A stretch of DNA of 64,000 nt from contig NC_065531.1 of NCBI RefSeq assembly GCF_020184175.1, forward strand, positions 85,220,604-85,284,603, read 5' to 3'. Numbering within the stretch: the first letter of the stretch is position 1; each line of letters begins with the position of its first letter. A model generated the notes under the pieces. It did no database searches and was not told the origin of the DNA. It saw only the letters and a list, made by a program, of their open reading frames with translations. Source of the stretch: Aphis gossypii (lineage: Eukaryota > Arthropoda > Insecta > Hemiptera > Aphididae). The translations under genes and the position numbers were made by a program. Shown here piece after piece: positions 35,363 through 48,681 of this stretch.

Positions 35363-35388
35363 TGTGCTTTTTGTTTCAGGTAAGTGTA
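35363..35388 (+). other. Candidate recursive-splicing (ratchet) site
   Basis: GCTTTTTGTTTCAG|GTAAGTG places a strong 3' splice site directly against a strong 5' splice site, with the junction between 35379 and 35380. Such zero-length exons are the known recursive splice sites of long Drosophila introns, where the intron is removed in steps. Other AG|GT pairs in this window are weaker (TAG|GTAATG at about 21888, GCAG|GTAACG at 58850). It implies a long + strand intron here. Confidence 0.5.
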
Positions 35389-36868
35389 ACGTATGGGTTA
35401 TATGTTAATCTATGGTAGAAATTATCCGCTGAAAAGGTAAGAGACTTTGCATTATGTATGAAATGTGTAGGGATTTCTACCTATTGTATCTTGGACCGTC
35501 TCGACATCGTTGAATAAATAGTATGTGCAATGAGGATCCGCTATAGTGGAATTATATAAAAATTTTCAAAATATTTTTACCTCTTGTATCGTGTTTGCAC
35601 TCTGTTGCTAGTCCGTAATATTTCAAAAACAATTATTGTTTGTAAGTGGAGTACTTTGGGTGGTTAAAAAAAGCAAAAACTTTAACTTTAATTGTCGTTG
35701 GAGTGCTTTAAAAATATATATAATTAAATTATGTACCTTCTGAAAAAAATTAGTGCAGGTACACATGTAAAATAATAAAAAAAACCTATTACATTCTTGA
35801 ACACATTTTTGATTAATATGTTTGATTTTATAAAGAGAGTACAAATGTATTAGGTACCTCTTTAATCACAGTTTTTACATTTAAAAATAATCATAATTGT
35901 ATGATATATTTCAAGTTTTGTAGTTTTGTTCATGAAAATTAATTATCGTCAATATATAGAAATGAAAGAACATTGATTTAAAGTTAACTAAAAAACTTAA
36001 AACTTCTCTGATATTTCTTGTTACTTCTTTGTTGTTATTTATTTCTCATCGTTATTAATAAATAAATACCTATAATATTTACTTTAATTAGCAATATTAT
36101 TTATTAATTATACTCTTGATTATAACATTATTTATACGATTGATACCGTTAGTTGGTAGTTTAGTTCTTGATAACTATTAAACGTTTTCATCTAATTAAA
36201 TTTGTATAACTGGTAAATGTTGTATCTTAAAAACTAAAATAATTATTCTTTATTTGTAGGTATTAAAAATAAATAATAATAATTATTACGACGAATATCA
36301 TGAAAATTTTTTAAGCTTTATATAATAAATCAATCCCCTCTAAGTACTCTGATAATGGCTTCTTTTTTTTCGGTAAATTTATAAGGGTATTATTGCTTTT
36401 GAAATTAGAATCGATTAAATAATGACTTTGGAATTGGAAATCTAGTGATAAATTGAATTTTCGTCCTCGAATTATTTTTTTTTGTGAACAGGTAGAAAAT
36501 TAATGTCTTTAGTTAACTAGTAATGTTTTCTTACTATTTAATTTCGAACTTTATATGACAGTATATTTTATTTAAATATATAAGCACTTTTTCAGTATCT
36601 TAGGCTTAAGTTTCATGTAGTATACACTTACAATTAATTTAATTTAAAATTAGTTATAAATAATAATATGTATTTAATATTATACTATTATAATATATTT
36701 AGTATAAAAATAAAAGAAATTAATCTCATGTACTGTTGTTCCGATAAATACTGAATCGTTTTATCGTCACCGAAGAGAGTTTGTTCACATATTATTTCTC
36801 TCTACATCTCGTTTGGATAACTGTGTTTACCCGAATTTGCCGTCGAAATATTTAAGTATCATTGTTAG
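35389..36868. other. AT-rich stretch, nothing identified
   Basis: Only short frames. Compatible with intron sequence. Confidence 0.55.
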
Positions 36869-36994
36869 GAAGATGAAGTAAACGCTGAGGTTTTGATTAC
36901 CAAGCGGATACGGATTATGTTAACGGTGATTTCCACAACGTTTGTCGAAAACGTTCCTGATCAAATACACATTGTGGTTGAGTTAGTGCAATAA
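36869..36994 (+). CDS. Candidate 41-codon exon or small ORF
   Basis: The frame opens after TTAG at 36868 and reads EDEVNAEVLITKRIRIM, then LTVISTTFVENVPDQIHIVV, then ELVQ and TAA. About 30 of 41 codons begin with a purine. An ATG lies at 36917. The reverse strand is open for about 30 codons with similar bias, so orientation is uncertain, and the acceptor lacks a long pyrimidine tract. Confidence 0.2.
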   Translation, partial: EDEVNAEVLITKRIRIMLTVISTTFVENVPDQIHIVVELVQ

Positions 36995-37062
36995 TGAATC
37001 CTCGTCACGGTTTCAGGAGGGGTGCGTTACTACCCCTTCTCTATTACGTGTTCGTATTATGA
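36994..37062 (+). CDS. Candidate 22-residue small ORF with signal-like sequence
   Basis: ATG overlaps the TAA of the preceding frame as TAATG. It encodes MNPRHGFRRGALLPLLYYVF plus two residues, a basic start followed by a hydrophobic run like a signal or anchor. It may be the start of a secreted protein whose splice donor I cannot place. Confidence 0.15.
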   Translation: MNPRHGFRRGALLPLLYYVFVL

Positions 37063-38210
37063 ACTGCAACTTTCCTCTGAATTCACGTAGTAATGATGAA
37101 GTCAAACGATTGCGAAATCTGAGAATATTATTTGTGTAAACGATTTTATTCTATACGTTTTTTTATATCGACCTATATTTTATTCTCTCCTTGTATGTAT
37201 ATGAGTTTATTCCAATTTTTAACGGTAAAGCTGAATAAAGATTTTTCGAAAAATGTGAAATTTAGGGGGAGGTTCTCTAGGCGCTGAGAAACACACGTAC
37301 ACATTCGTAATGTCGATTTCAAAAGGCACATTTCCTAAGATAGTGTGTGATATTTTATTTATTCAACGCCTCACACAATTCACCTGTAATACCATGTCTG
37401 ATGCACCCATACAATTCTGTACTTGTGTGTGTTTATGTTTTTTTTATGCTTGTCATTGTCTGTGGTCCATTACGTGGAAAGATGTCTTGAGATTGAGACA
37501 CGTACTTTTCTGACTTTTTCACCTTTCCATTGGGTACTGGATATTTTAATATCTTGGTATCGTCATCTTTAATATTTATTATTGGAGAAATATGCTCATC
37601 TAGTAATGGTTGGTGATATATACCGCAAGAGTATATAAGAATAATGATTTTCATATAAGATGTTCAAATTTTATATCTCAGCAGAACTTTTCTTAATTGA
37701 AAAGTTCTATAATATTTCAACTGTTTTTAAGAAATTTGTAGTGTTACTTCCATTGTGTTTTGTTGACATGTTTTCTATATTTTCCTTTTCTTTGTATTTT
37801 TCATTAATAAGTTGATCACTTTTTAAGTAAAAATAAAATGACTGTAAAGAACTATCAACAACTTATGGTGAATGACTTGAAATATTTTAATATTTATACC
37901 TCGCATTACCAATAAATAAATATTTATACAGCTATTTTTAATCATTTTTCCTATTGTATTAACTTGATAATTGGTTAAATATCTAAATCGATATTTACGT
38001 CTTACGTGATATTTTTTATTTTAAATGGCATGTTTTATGTTTTGTTTTATAAACTGTGAACACATGTATATGCATCTATAATCATTAATTTGTGACTAAA
38101 AATTCCAAAGCTTCAGTCATTAAAATGTAGTCAATACAAATAATAAATACACGAAGACTAAAATTATCCCGTTAACTAAGTTATTTCTTATTAAAAATAT
38201 TAGCTATATT
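37063..38210. other. Non-coding stretch
   Basis: Small frames on both strands around 37310-37654 show no bias or motif. Confidence 0.5.
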
Positions 38211-38233
38211 AAAAAAAAAAAAAAAAAAAAAAA
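38211..38233 (+). repeat. A23 homopolymer
   Basis: Twenty-three adenines. It could be the tail of an old retroposon, but the 5' flank shows no recognisable SINE or cDNA and no clear target duplication. Confidence 0.9.
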
Positions 38234-40529
38234 TCATAATTAATAATTTATTAACTTTTTGAAAAAGTTACCTTTTAAAAGTTTTATGATTTCGAAAATC
38301 AAAATTCAATTATTGTATAAAAGATAATAATATCTATTGCTTATTGAATATTAAAAAACAATTATATCAATTATTTTAGTAATTTTGAATTGATATTAAT
38401 AATACAAATTAATTTAAATAAAATTATCTTTAAAATATATCATCGCACGATAATAGATTACGTCGTGTGTATTTGATACTAATTGATTAATTTTCTTATA
38501 GATTAAATTACATCTTTATTCTTTATATTATTTTATCTTGGCTTCAAATGTTATGCTATCAATTCAATAGTCTCGTTTAACACCAAATGCAAGTATCATT
38601 TTTTGAAAAATAAATATATTATTTTTACTTCAAACATTCATATTTTTTGTCCACTCATTTTTATCCTCATTATCTGTAATAACAATATAATAATCCGAAA
38701 ATCTGTTATTTTTTAAAAAAGATAAGTGACTTTTCATTTAAATAGGTATGTTTTCGGCGTATTTTAATTCATACTACTGCAAGATTTGTATATATATATT
38801 ATATATATATAATTGCTATTATTGTTACAGATACTTATTTTAGATTTGTATTTATTTAAATATAGAATACCAATTATAGATAAAAATTATGATATATGAG
38901 TTGTATGCATAATAATTTTATCCTTAGATATAATATTGTACATACAAAATAGATATAACATACGTATTATGTATATTGTATTGATATGATAGTGTTGTAG
39001 ATTGATAATAAATTGTAGAATATTGTTCAATCTACATTATAAATCTATGCATGAGTCTATAACCATTTTTTATATCATATATCTTTATAAAATCTATTTT
39101 AAATTCTTCGTTAAATTAATAATTTTTTCACTATAATTTTTGTCTTTACAATATGAAAACATAATTTTTTTTCCACTAAATTAACGTTGAAAGAAAAATG
39201 TTACTTAGCTGTAAAAGAGTTTTCGAGTGTTTCTCATTATTGAGTAGGTTGTAAAAAATTAATGTTAAGAACACCTAATGGATTTGCCAAATATTATTTC
39301 AATGATATTTCATTGTATTTTTAAAATGATTCTGAACAAAGGCAAAGCGTCAGCCTTCATTTCATAAGACTTATAATTTATTTGTATTATAGTATAGTAT
39401 GTATAAAGAATAAGTTAATACCGTGTGCCGTAACAAGGTTTGAGTAGGTACCTACGTAAATTGCATAAAATTAGTCTAATTATTTTTACATACATAATAA
39501 TTATTTAGTATATTAAATTTAAATTTATATTATAATGTGTTATAAAGTAAAATAACTCATTCATCATATTAATAATTTTAAAATCAATTTGAATCTAAAA
39601 TGTAATAATAAATGTACGTTTAAACGTTATTGTCGTTATTGCTGTATTGCTTAAACGTTTATTAACAAGTATAGCTATAAGACTTTAAATTGTATTAAAT
39701 ATATTAAAAAGTAATTATATTTTACTTATTAAAAATATTTTAAAGTCTACTATTATTAAAGCAAGGGTGGTAAAATTCGCATACCTATTTACTAATCCGA
39801 ATATAGCTTGAACCTATATGAAGTAAAACATTGTATAAATAGAGACAGAAAGGGTCATTTTACGTATAACTATAGTATATCATAATATATTTATATATAT
39901 ATAGTATACAAATGTATATGTATATTGTATATGTGTGGTATACATAACCCTGAAGCTGTGTTATGATCTTCACTAAATTCTGCATAGGGTAATAACGTCA
40001 TGGAAAACGCTAGGCTGTTAAATATTGTATAATATTCTCTGTCGTAGTAGTTTATGGCTGTTTTTTCTTACCCTTTTTTTATCTTTTTATTTTCTCCTCT
40101 TCTCCCTGTAAATAAGAACCTCCTCTATTCTTACATAGTTTCTTAGAGTAAACTTTGGTGGCCGTTGTGGCAGCGTGTGTAAAGGTATTTGTTGAAAAGA
40201 AAAATAGTACCTATTGGCTCTCTTGAATGTGATTCTTACACACGAAATCACTTACGAAAATCTGTCGAAAATATTCTACATGTTTTATTGTATTGTTGTA
40301 GTAAAAAGTAGGTGGTGAGAACTTAATGCAAACTACATTTTTTAGCAATAACATGTGTAGGTTGGTAATATAGCTATTTTATGTATAGGTATATTAGTAT
40401 ATAATTTGATTTTGTTGTAAATTACTGTTTTTCGTTTTTCTATCTGTGTTTATGCCAGTAAATATAAATACAATGCTTGTGTTTTCCGTAAGGAAATTTT
40501 GTATAAAAAATAGTTAAGGTTTTTATTTA
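38234..40529. other. AT-rich stretch
   Basis: A TA palindrome lies at about 38789-38812 and TA tracts at about 39885-39935. No gene seen. Confidence 0.55.
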
Positions 40530-40990
40530 ACGTGTAGTTAAATGCACGTGAATCAGTGGATATATATTTTACGTGCATTTATTTTTTATTAATACTCGCG
40601 TTTGTTATTATACGTGCAATTTTATTTTCAAAGCATTTAGTATATTCCTGTTATTTCTAATTTCTATATGGTGGTGACCGGTAATGAGCTATTTATTTAG
40701 TACGCAAAACATTTGTTCCCCCCGTCCTTTTACAATAATAGTGCTTATGGAACATTTATTTTTAAAACAGTAGATATAGATATTTTTAGTTTATAGTTTT
40801 TTTATGGCAATATTTAACTTAATTTTTTTTACAATAATTATATTATAATTCAATACGTAAATAAATATTTAAATATTATGTTAAATATACGTGAAATAAA
40901 CATCTGTGATTTATCAATTGATTACACGTGTATTAAATTCGTGGATTTTTATATTTAAGTACACGTGGACATGTGAATCTTAATTCACGT
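40530..40990. promoter_or_regulatory. Cluster of eight ACGTG cores including three CACGTG E-boxes
   Basis: ACGTG or its complement occurs at 40530, 40545, 40571, 40612, 40889, 40925, 40962 and 40986. CACGTG palindromes are at 40545-40550, 40925-40930 and 40962-40967. In DNA this AT-rich fewer than one would be expected in 460 bp. CACGTG is bound by bHLH factors such as CLOCK/CYCLE, MAX or USF, and ACGTG is the hypoxia-response core. Some copies share flanks (TACGTGCA), so an old repeat may contribute. Confidence 0.45.
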
Positions 40991-43900
40991 TCAAATCTGA
41001 GAGCTTTAAACATTTGTGTTTTTTATTGGTTTTCTAATTCATTTTAGCTTATGTCAATTTGTTTAGTAATTACTATCTCTAATAAATATTGTGTCCTTAA
41101 TGTAATATCCTAGTATCCTATTGTCAGTTTGCATTCTAAAATAATAACATGTATTTATAGCTTTAACTTGTAATCAAAATAAACGTCATGTAGTGTTAGA
41201 TTTGTGTATTGTATATGTAACAGTTACCGTTTGTATTTGCAAATGTTAAATGTATGCACTGCAAACAAATATTTGTTGTATACGTATTACGTATTTATAA
41301 CTGGGTCAGTATATTAACTTGTGGTATCCAATGAATTAACAGAATATTATGCTGATGGGAAATTAATGTTTGGTGTATTTATAATTATATAATTTTTTTT
41401 AGCCTTATACAATTTGGTTTTAATGTGGACGCTTTTAGCTTTCATTCTAGATTATGATTAAAAATTGAATGAAATGAAAGTCATAAGTTAAAAACAATAA
41501 TCCATGTTTTTTCAGTAAACAACCGAAATTCCATTAAACATGGTGCCAAATCTATTGGATATATTCGTGTGAAAAGCTATTAAAAGCTAGGGGCGCGTGT
41601 AGAGATTATAGAACCCGATATGGTACTAGCTTTTCCGATCACCATTTTGCACAAGCTATCGACTTAATTCGACATCATTAAACTTGGCCAACTTAACGAG
41701 AAAGTACCATGGCTTAAGATTTTTTCAGTAGGTACCGACCCTTCTCTAGCATTCTTTTATGTATTTCCGTTTCAAAGTGTTATTTGATTCATTAATATGT
41801 TTTTATTTTTTTGGTTATAAAGAATCGACACATTTTCAAACGTTAATTATATTATATTTTATTTTATATTCCATCTCAGTTTTTAATACTACTTATTTGG
41901 TTTAATAGGTAATTTAATTTTTATGTTATCTATACAATTTTAATAATTAAAATAATTATCTTCACATTAATCTAAAACATATGTATACTTAGTTTATATA
42001 AATCATTTAAATACCAATAATAATAAATTTCATCCATTTTTAAATTTGGTACATATCTTGGTTAGATTATTTATTTTAATGTTCTATACTATATAATATT
42101 ACTTGGTATTACACAAAAAAAATGTTGTATTTTATACACATTTTTATATGATATGGTACATAACCATATCATATATCAAAGTGAGGTATATATATATACA
42201 ACTTCCGTCGATATAACAAACGACTACATGTTTAATTATTAAACATTTATGAAGTTTTTCTTTTTGACGTGCATCCTGTGGTTGAGTTAATTATGTGATC
42301 CGGCAAAAATAACACATTATATTAATATCAAATTTGATTCATATATTTATAAATATCTTATACCCAGAGTAGAATTTAACAAGCCCTTTTGAGTGCAGTG
42401 TCAATAATACAGTTACCCTACGGGAGTAAAGGTACGTAATGCCAGTTGCAATGGTAATAGTATATTATGTAAATGTTGAAACGACGAACAAAACCTATAG
42501 TAATTGGAGATTAAATTTCATCGGAATGAAAATCTATACACTATAATATTGCTCTGAAATAATATAACCTAGTAATGATTTACTCTGGCTTAGTATTGAT
42601 TTGGTTTGTTTATTTATTATTTCGGAGATAACTATGACCATACACAAAGTAAATCTTTTCGAATACTTACTTCAAAGAGTTATTTAAATATCTAATTTTT
42701 TTGTTTGTAAATAATATGTATTGTTATTATTTCTTATTAAAAATTGTATATATATATATATGTGTGTATAATTGATTAGACTAATAGTAATAGCTAGGGT
42801 TCGGAAGTTATATTAGTTGCATGTTATTTTGTATACTCTCGATTTATAATAAACCAATAGCTATAAATCCAAAACATACTAATATTAAATTAAAAACAAT
42901 TTTAAATGCAGGTACCTATTACATATTTCGTCAATTTTAGGGGGAATAGAGCATATTTTATCGATTTTCATCCATACACCTACTTAATATTTTTTAAAAG
43001 ATTTTTTTGTTAACTTATTATGTATTTTAAATGTTGAATATAAAATTCAATATAATTTTACATGGGTATTTATTGTTATCATCATCGCAGTTAAATGTTA
43101 ATTTAACGATAACGGTTCAATGTGCAATGTGCATAATATATCACGCTAATATCATATTTTCAGTAAGTTCTTCAATTTAAATGATCGTAAATATTATTGA
43201 TTGTTTATATTCATTAGTAAATTTATTGCACACAATTATTATTTTCAAAACTATTTTTTAAATTGAAAAAAATGTTTATTTTTAGGAATTTTGAGTATTA
43301 TTTTTGAACATTTTTTCATGTATATTTTACAACTATTTTATTCAGATTTTATCCGTTTCAGCTCATACAACGTCTTATCCCTAGTAATCATGATAATAAT
43401 TTATCTATTTTATAATTGTGGATTAATGTTACATATTTTAATATTATACTTACAAGTACACTTGATTTGTCAAGATGTAAAACTGTTATTAGATATTTTT
43501 TTGAATATTATTGTTTAAGACTATATTACTTAATAACTTTAACATAAATTAAGAAATTATTCGAGAATTGTCATATTATCAGATAACTTAGATATTTGTA
43601 TTTATTAATCAATTATGTTAGAAAGGTCGTATTTGGTTTATTGTGTATCCTGTATTCATAAGATAAATGGATAACCCAGTAAAACGATAGGAGGTGTAAT
43701 GATTGGTTCGTTGGAGCTTGATATGTCAATATTTTGATTGAATTATGTCAATAATAATCAGATATGCGTACTTAATAGAGTGTATTTATAGTGCCTATTA
43801 AATAGTGTACGTAGATCACTATTAATCTTTATAATAGGTCTGTAACAACTGAATAGTACGTTGTATTAAGCTATTTTCTAAAAACCGTTGAATTATGCAT

Positions 43901-44033
43901 TACTTAGTAAACATTTTCAAACGTGTGACGGCCATAATTTCATTGATAAAGATCTATTTAGCTACTATTTAGTAGTAACTTTGTGTATACAACACGCGAA
44001 TCGTATAAATATGGTAGACAGCTATTGGTCGAG
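40991..44033. other. AT-rich stretch with one GC-richer patch
   Basis: The block at about 41570-41750 (GGGGCGCGTGTAGAGATTAT, TAGCTTTTCCGATCACC) is GC-richer than its flanks and reads as short broken frames. It may be a decayed repeat or gene fragment that I cannot classify. A TA repeat lies at about 42749-42762. A low-complexity frame at 43291 is not supported. Confidence 0.45.
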
Positions 44034-44051
44034 AAAAAAAAAAAAAAAAAA
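44034..44051 (+). repeat. A18 homopolymer
   Basis: Eighteen adenines ahead of the 44-kb island. Confidence 0.9.
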
Positions 44052-44378
44052 TCTTCGTCTGTTGTGAAATCCTCTCTAGTGGTCGCGTAAAATGTGCCCA
44101 CTACAGTGGTGTATTCAAAAATTTTGTAATTTATCGTTTTTTTTCAACTTTGTCTATGCACGTACATCGTACATAATATGTTTATACGTATGTATATATT
44201 CTACATGATGATAATAATAACAATAACGGTGATGTATAAATATAATGATGACGTTTAAATACGTGACGGCTTTATCCGAATGGGATTAATTTACGACACG
44301 GTTGAGCATAGTGCCGTGGTGAGCGTGAGGGCGAGAACGAAGCAGAATAGCGGTTAGGATAGGAAAAGCTACTGATGG

Positions 44379-44534
44379 ATGTGGACGAGAGTGAGTATGG
44401 AGAGAACGGCGACGACAAAGAGTGAGAGGATGAGGAGGATACGACCGATAATAATACAGTCGGTGGCAGCTGCTTGCGCTCGTCCAGGTGTGAAAGGCGA
44501 CGGCAGCCACGCGATAACGCCAACAACGCTAAAG
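44379..44534 (+). CDS. Candidate first coding exon in a purine-rich island
   Basis: ATG at 44379 follows an in-frame TGA at 44373. The frame gives 52 codons (MWTRVSMERTATTKSERMRR, then IRPIIIQSVAAACARPG, ending TPTTLK) up to CTAAAG|GTATTC, a fair donor at 44535. Unspliced, the frame ends at 44581 (67 residues). About 70% of codons start with a purine, but the whole + strand is purine-rich here. A competing start at 44375 (MDVDE) leads within 16 nt to GAGA|GTGAGT. Three minus-strand frames are open too and give serine-rich noise. Confidence 0.2.
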
Positions 44535-44716
44535 GTATTCGATGTGTTTGGCAATCGGCCGTGTTCGCTTGGTTTATCTTGAGTTCTTAAACTCGTTTCT
44601 CCTCTTCTCGTTAAATCATAGATTGGGCGGAGGCTTTTGCAGGAGCGTGTTACCCCAGGGTGATGGTAGTGGTGATGTTGGTTGTAGCAATAGTATTAAT
44701 ATGTGTGTGTTTTTAT

Positions 44717-44728
44717 GGGGGGGGGGGG
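44717..44728 (+). repeat. G12 homopolymer
   Basis: Twelve guanines followed by AGGGG, rare in this AT-rich DNA. It could form G-quadruplex-like structure and is prone to slippage. Confidence 0.9.
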
Positions 44729-44937
44729 AGGGGATTGAATAGATTTTTTGATATTGGAAATGTGTTACGATTTTGAAATCGTACACCTAGAATCTAAATA
44801 GAAACATTTCAAAGCTGCAGCTAAGTAGTTGTGTATAGTGCACTCTTCTCCCTAGGTATCAGTCGTCTGATTGATCGATGTGACAGTAATAGATAGTAAT
44901 TTTCAAACACAACTATAGCAATGTGAAGAATCTGCTG

Positions 44938-44956
44938 CACGTGACGTATGACGTCG
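44938..44956. promoter_or_regulatory. E-box plus two CRE-like half sites
   Basis: CACGTG at 44938-44943 overlaps TGACGT at 44942-44947, and TGACGTCG follows at 44949-44956. These are cores for bHLH and bZIP factors. A hairpin CGGTATCG...CGATACCG follows at 45029-45055. Binding is inferred only. Confidence 0.35.
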
Positions 44957-45055
44957 ACGGGTTTTTTTTTTTTTTTTGATAATACTCAACCGTTTTTAAT
45001 AAAAGTAATGTGATGTTTTCATCTCGCCCGGTATCGTTATGATATGTCGATACCG

Positions 45056-48000
45056 ATTCTATGCGATTTAATGACGTACAAAAAAAAGTTTTTTAAAAGA
45101 TTTTTCTATACAATATTATATACATTACACATATATACTAAGTGTTTCAAATTTTATGTGATAGTAGCTTTCAGTATAACGTATTTAAATTAAGAAAAAA
45201 TTACCTATGTGAAATCTATTGTGATATCATCTATATTGTTTATAGGTATTGAATGTATTTTTATTGGATAAAAAGAGGAGATTTAAAGAGCAACTTAAAA
45301 AATACTAGTGGGAACCTAAATATTATGTATGAATCATACATGGATTATTTGTAAATTAATTTTGATAGGTCATTTTATATTTATTCGTCAATAATTAAAG
45401 GAGCTATTTAAATTTAAATTTTGTTTTTAATTTGCAACATTTTAACAGTTAGTAATAATAATAATATATGTATGAATTTCTGTACATTGTAGAACACTCA
45501 ACATTTAAAATTTAAATATAGTCTAGATACTTTGTGTGCTATTGAAATTAAATTATAAATTTATTACAGTAATAAAACGTTTAACTGTCAACCAATTGGA
45601 GATTGTTAATTATATTATAAATAATTACAGATTATATTATGTTATGTACCTAAAGATTTCCTATTTTAATTTCCATAATCTGGACTATATCGGTTATCTG
45701 AATTCCGTGATCATTATGACTTTAATAATTATGAGTAGGTATTAAAGTCTAAAGATATACCTAAGTATATATTTTATTGTGGTAAGTGCCTACATCTTAT
45801 ACTGTTGCATTTTATTAATATTATACCATACAATATAGTGATAAAGTACCGGTGAGGTACCTACCTATTTTAGAATAATAAACTCTCAATTATAACTCAC
45901 AAATTTGCCAAGCTTAAAAAAAGTAATTACTTTTTTTCTTCTGTCATAAATTGTTGTATTTTTTTAAATTAATAAAAATAAATTCTGACACGTATAGTTA
46001 TTTGTAGAAACCTGTTAAATGATAAAGTTGATCACATATTCGTTCATAATTCTTATGATAGTTAAACAGTGTTATAATAGTAATAATTAACTATAGTGTA
46101 TACTGTATAGGAACTCAGATTTATTGATTGTTTATTAGTATTTAAGTATTTATTCAATCAAAATAATATTTATTTAATGTTTAATTAATTGAAATATCTA
46201 ACAATTTGAATTAAGTTAATATTTATAAGTTATTACCTATATTTAATGTGTTTGAATTTTTGTGTAAGAGTAGTTATTATCTGGAAATGTTAGTCTTAGA
46301 CTGAAATCACAGTACATTATTTTGATAATTTGTCATATTTATTTATTTCTTCACACTTTCAAAGTACTTTTTATTTTTTGTTTGAATTATAGAAACATTA
46401 TATTTACAATTATTTTGGACTTGGGTTATTAGTAAAAGTTTGTAAAAATTATGTTTTAATTATTTATCAGTTCATAGGAAAATCAGAATCTAAATGTATT
46501 CATATAACAAGGAGTATGTGACAATTTATGTCTTTATACTATATTAAAATATTAAAATATACTACTAATATTATATAGGTAGAGTGCTTTTTATAAGTAA
46601 TTTGAATAGGTAAATATTTTGTATATGTACTGTGTTATATAAGTTTTTAGAATACACGATAACAACTGTATATGTATCCGTACAAGCCTGTGTATTTACA
46701 AAACACATGCTATACAGTATTATCATAATTAGACATCCAGGTTTTAAATTTTAATTTACCTAAATTATTTATCACACGATATTCCTTCGAATAAAAACAG
46801 TCTTATCATAACATCAAACTGTCTAGAATTGTAATTTATTTATTTGTTAAGCCTTTCGTGTCTGTAGTACTTTACGAACTATTTTTGTATACATAGATAC
46901 GTACTTTTTTTTATCATTAGTCGTGAAAGTGTACAACCACGGTATTTATATGTGTAAAGTGTTTGTCGATTTTTAAATAAAACTTCTAGTATTCTTCATA
47001 TAAAATTTGAAATCGAGCTTTCAAATATTTGATGAAAGTGATCAATTACGGATTCTGTTTTATTTTGAATTTTTATGGAAAAGTTCATAAGCTAAAAATT
47101 AATATTGGAAATCAAGCGAAGGTTTAAAAAATATATTTATTTATATAATATTTTTGTTATTTATACAAGTGTACATTACATTAGATACATTATTTGGTTA
47201 TAATAATGCTATAAATGTTACGCTTCGTTTGAGTTTTATACAAATTGCATAATAATACGATTCAGTGATTGCATAACATGCATTATTTAGTGTATATACC
47301 TAACCTATTGCTATTGGAATTATTGGTTTTATTTTGCTGGGAAATAAGTATTTATCACAATAATCTCATATTATTTATTTAGTTTATTTGAATTTTAATG
47401 TGCGTGTTGGCTTACATGTTACCAATCAAAATATATTTGTCAAGTATAATCGTGTTTGTTTATTATGATCGTTATATATGTTTATATTGATCTGTAATTG
47501 TTGTCGCTGAAATATTCCCTTAGTCGAGGGTGTAAAATAGCCTTTCTAGTTGATTACCCAAAGGGGCGTTGCTAAAACGAATTATACAGTATTAAACTGG
47601 TGTACACGCGGCTGGCAGGTTGTTGTTGGGTTAGCGTTGGCGTATGTGTTTTACACGGAACCAATAGTAAAAAAAAAAAAAATAAATAAATAAAAAAATA
47701 ATAATATCTACTTTAGTTTTTGGTTTGTTTAGCAACCCGATTTGAATTGATATCCGCTTTGGGGGAAAAACGAACGTGTGTTTATGTATTATATTATAAT
47801 ACAATTATAATATTAGTGACTAGTGTACTGCAAACGCCTTATTTACGAGGACCAGATAGTCACTCGACCCAGGGGCCATATTGAATCCGCAAAATCGTGT
47901 AGAGGGGTGGGTGTCCGAGTGTAAACGGCATATCCGTTTGTTTTGGATTTTTTTTTTAATGTTATTACACACCGACACCCTTCTTATATTAACCAATATG

Positions 48001-48681
48001 CATATAGTCTGAGTCACTGAAATTGATGGTTATTACATTGATTTAGTATTGTAATGTATTTCCAAGAAATATGTTTTAAAAGCGTGTTATCAATATTAAA
48101 ATGTAATTATCTAAGTAATGAAGATGAATACATTGTTGTTATATTCAACAGTTAAAATAATTCCTTTTTATTACATTTTTAGTTTCAGTTTCTTTTGAAA
48201 TCGTTTATGAGTCTTGATACGACGTTGCGCTTGTCAAATTAAATCGAATTATATCGTATAATGGTGAACTTTGAACTTTTTGAAGTTGTAGTAAACTTTT
48301 TAGATTTTACATTGCATAATATTTAATGTATATACAATATTTAAATAATTAATTTTCGATTTGCCTTGTCATTTCAAGGAATTGGTGCTGTACGGAATCT
48401 GTCAAAAATATAAAATTATAAGATTATTGTTGAATATATACAATTATTAGAATGACATTTCTAAAAACTAATATTAATAAATACAAATTTAATAACGATG
48501 ATTGACGTGGCTATTGTGTATGCATTAAAAATATTCAGGTAGATTAGGAATAGTATATTCTAAATCTCCAAATCCATATTACCTTGAAAAATAGAAATTT
48601 TATTCAGTTAGCTCATAGATTGAATTACAATATTATATCTACTGGATATACTACCTATTATAATTTGTGTATATACACATA
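45056..48681. other. AT-rich stretch with a minor GC-richer patch at 47.5-47.95 kb
   Basis: The patch has an unsupported minus-strand frame (48017-47820) and a + strand poly-A at about 47669-47681. No gene called. Confidence 0.5.

Noticed and set aside
38150..38233. Retrotransposed cDNA or SINE ending in A23
   Set aside because: No recognisable body, polymerase III boxes or target duplication; a simple A-run is enough.
44272..44554. Three overlapping minus-strand frames rich in Ser, Pro and His
   Set aside because: Complement of a purine-rich + strand; openness follows from composition.
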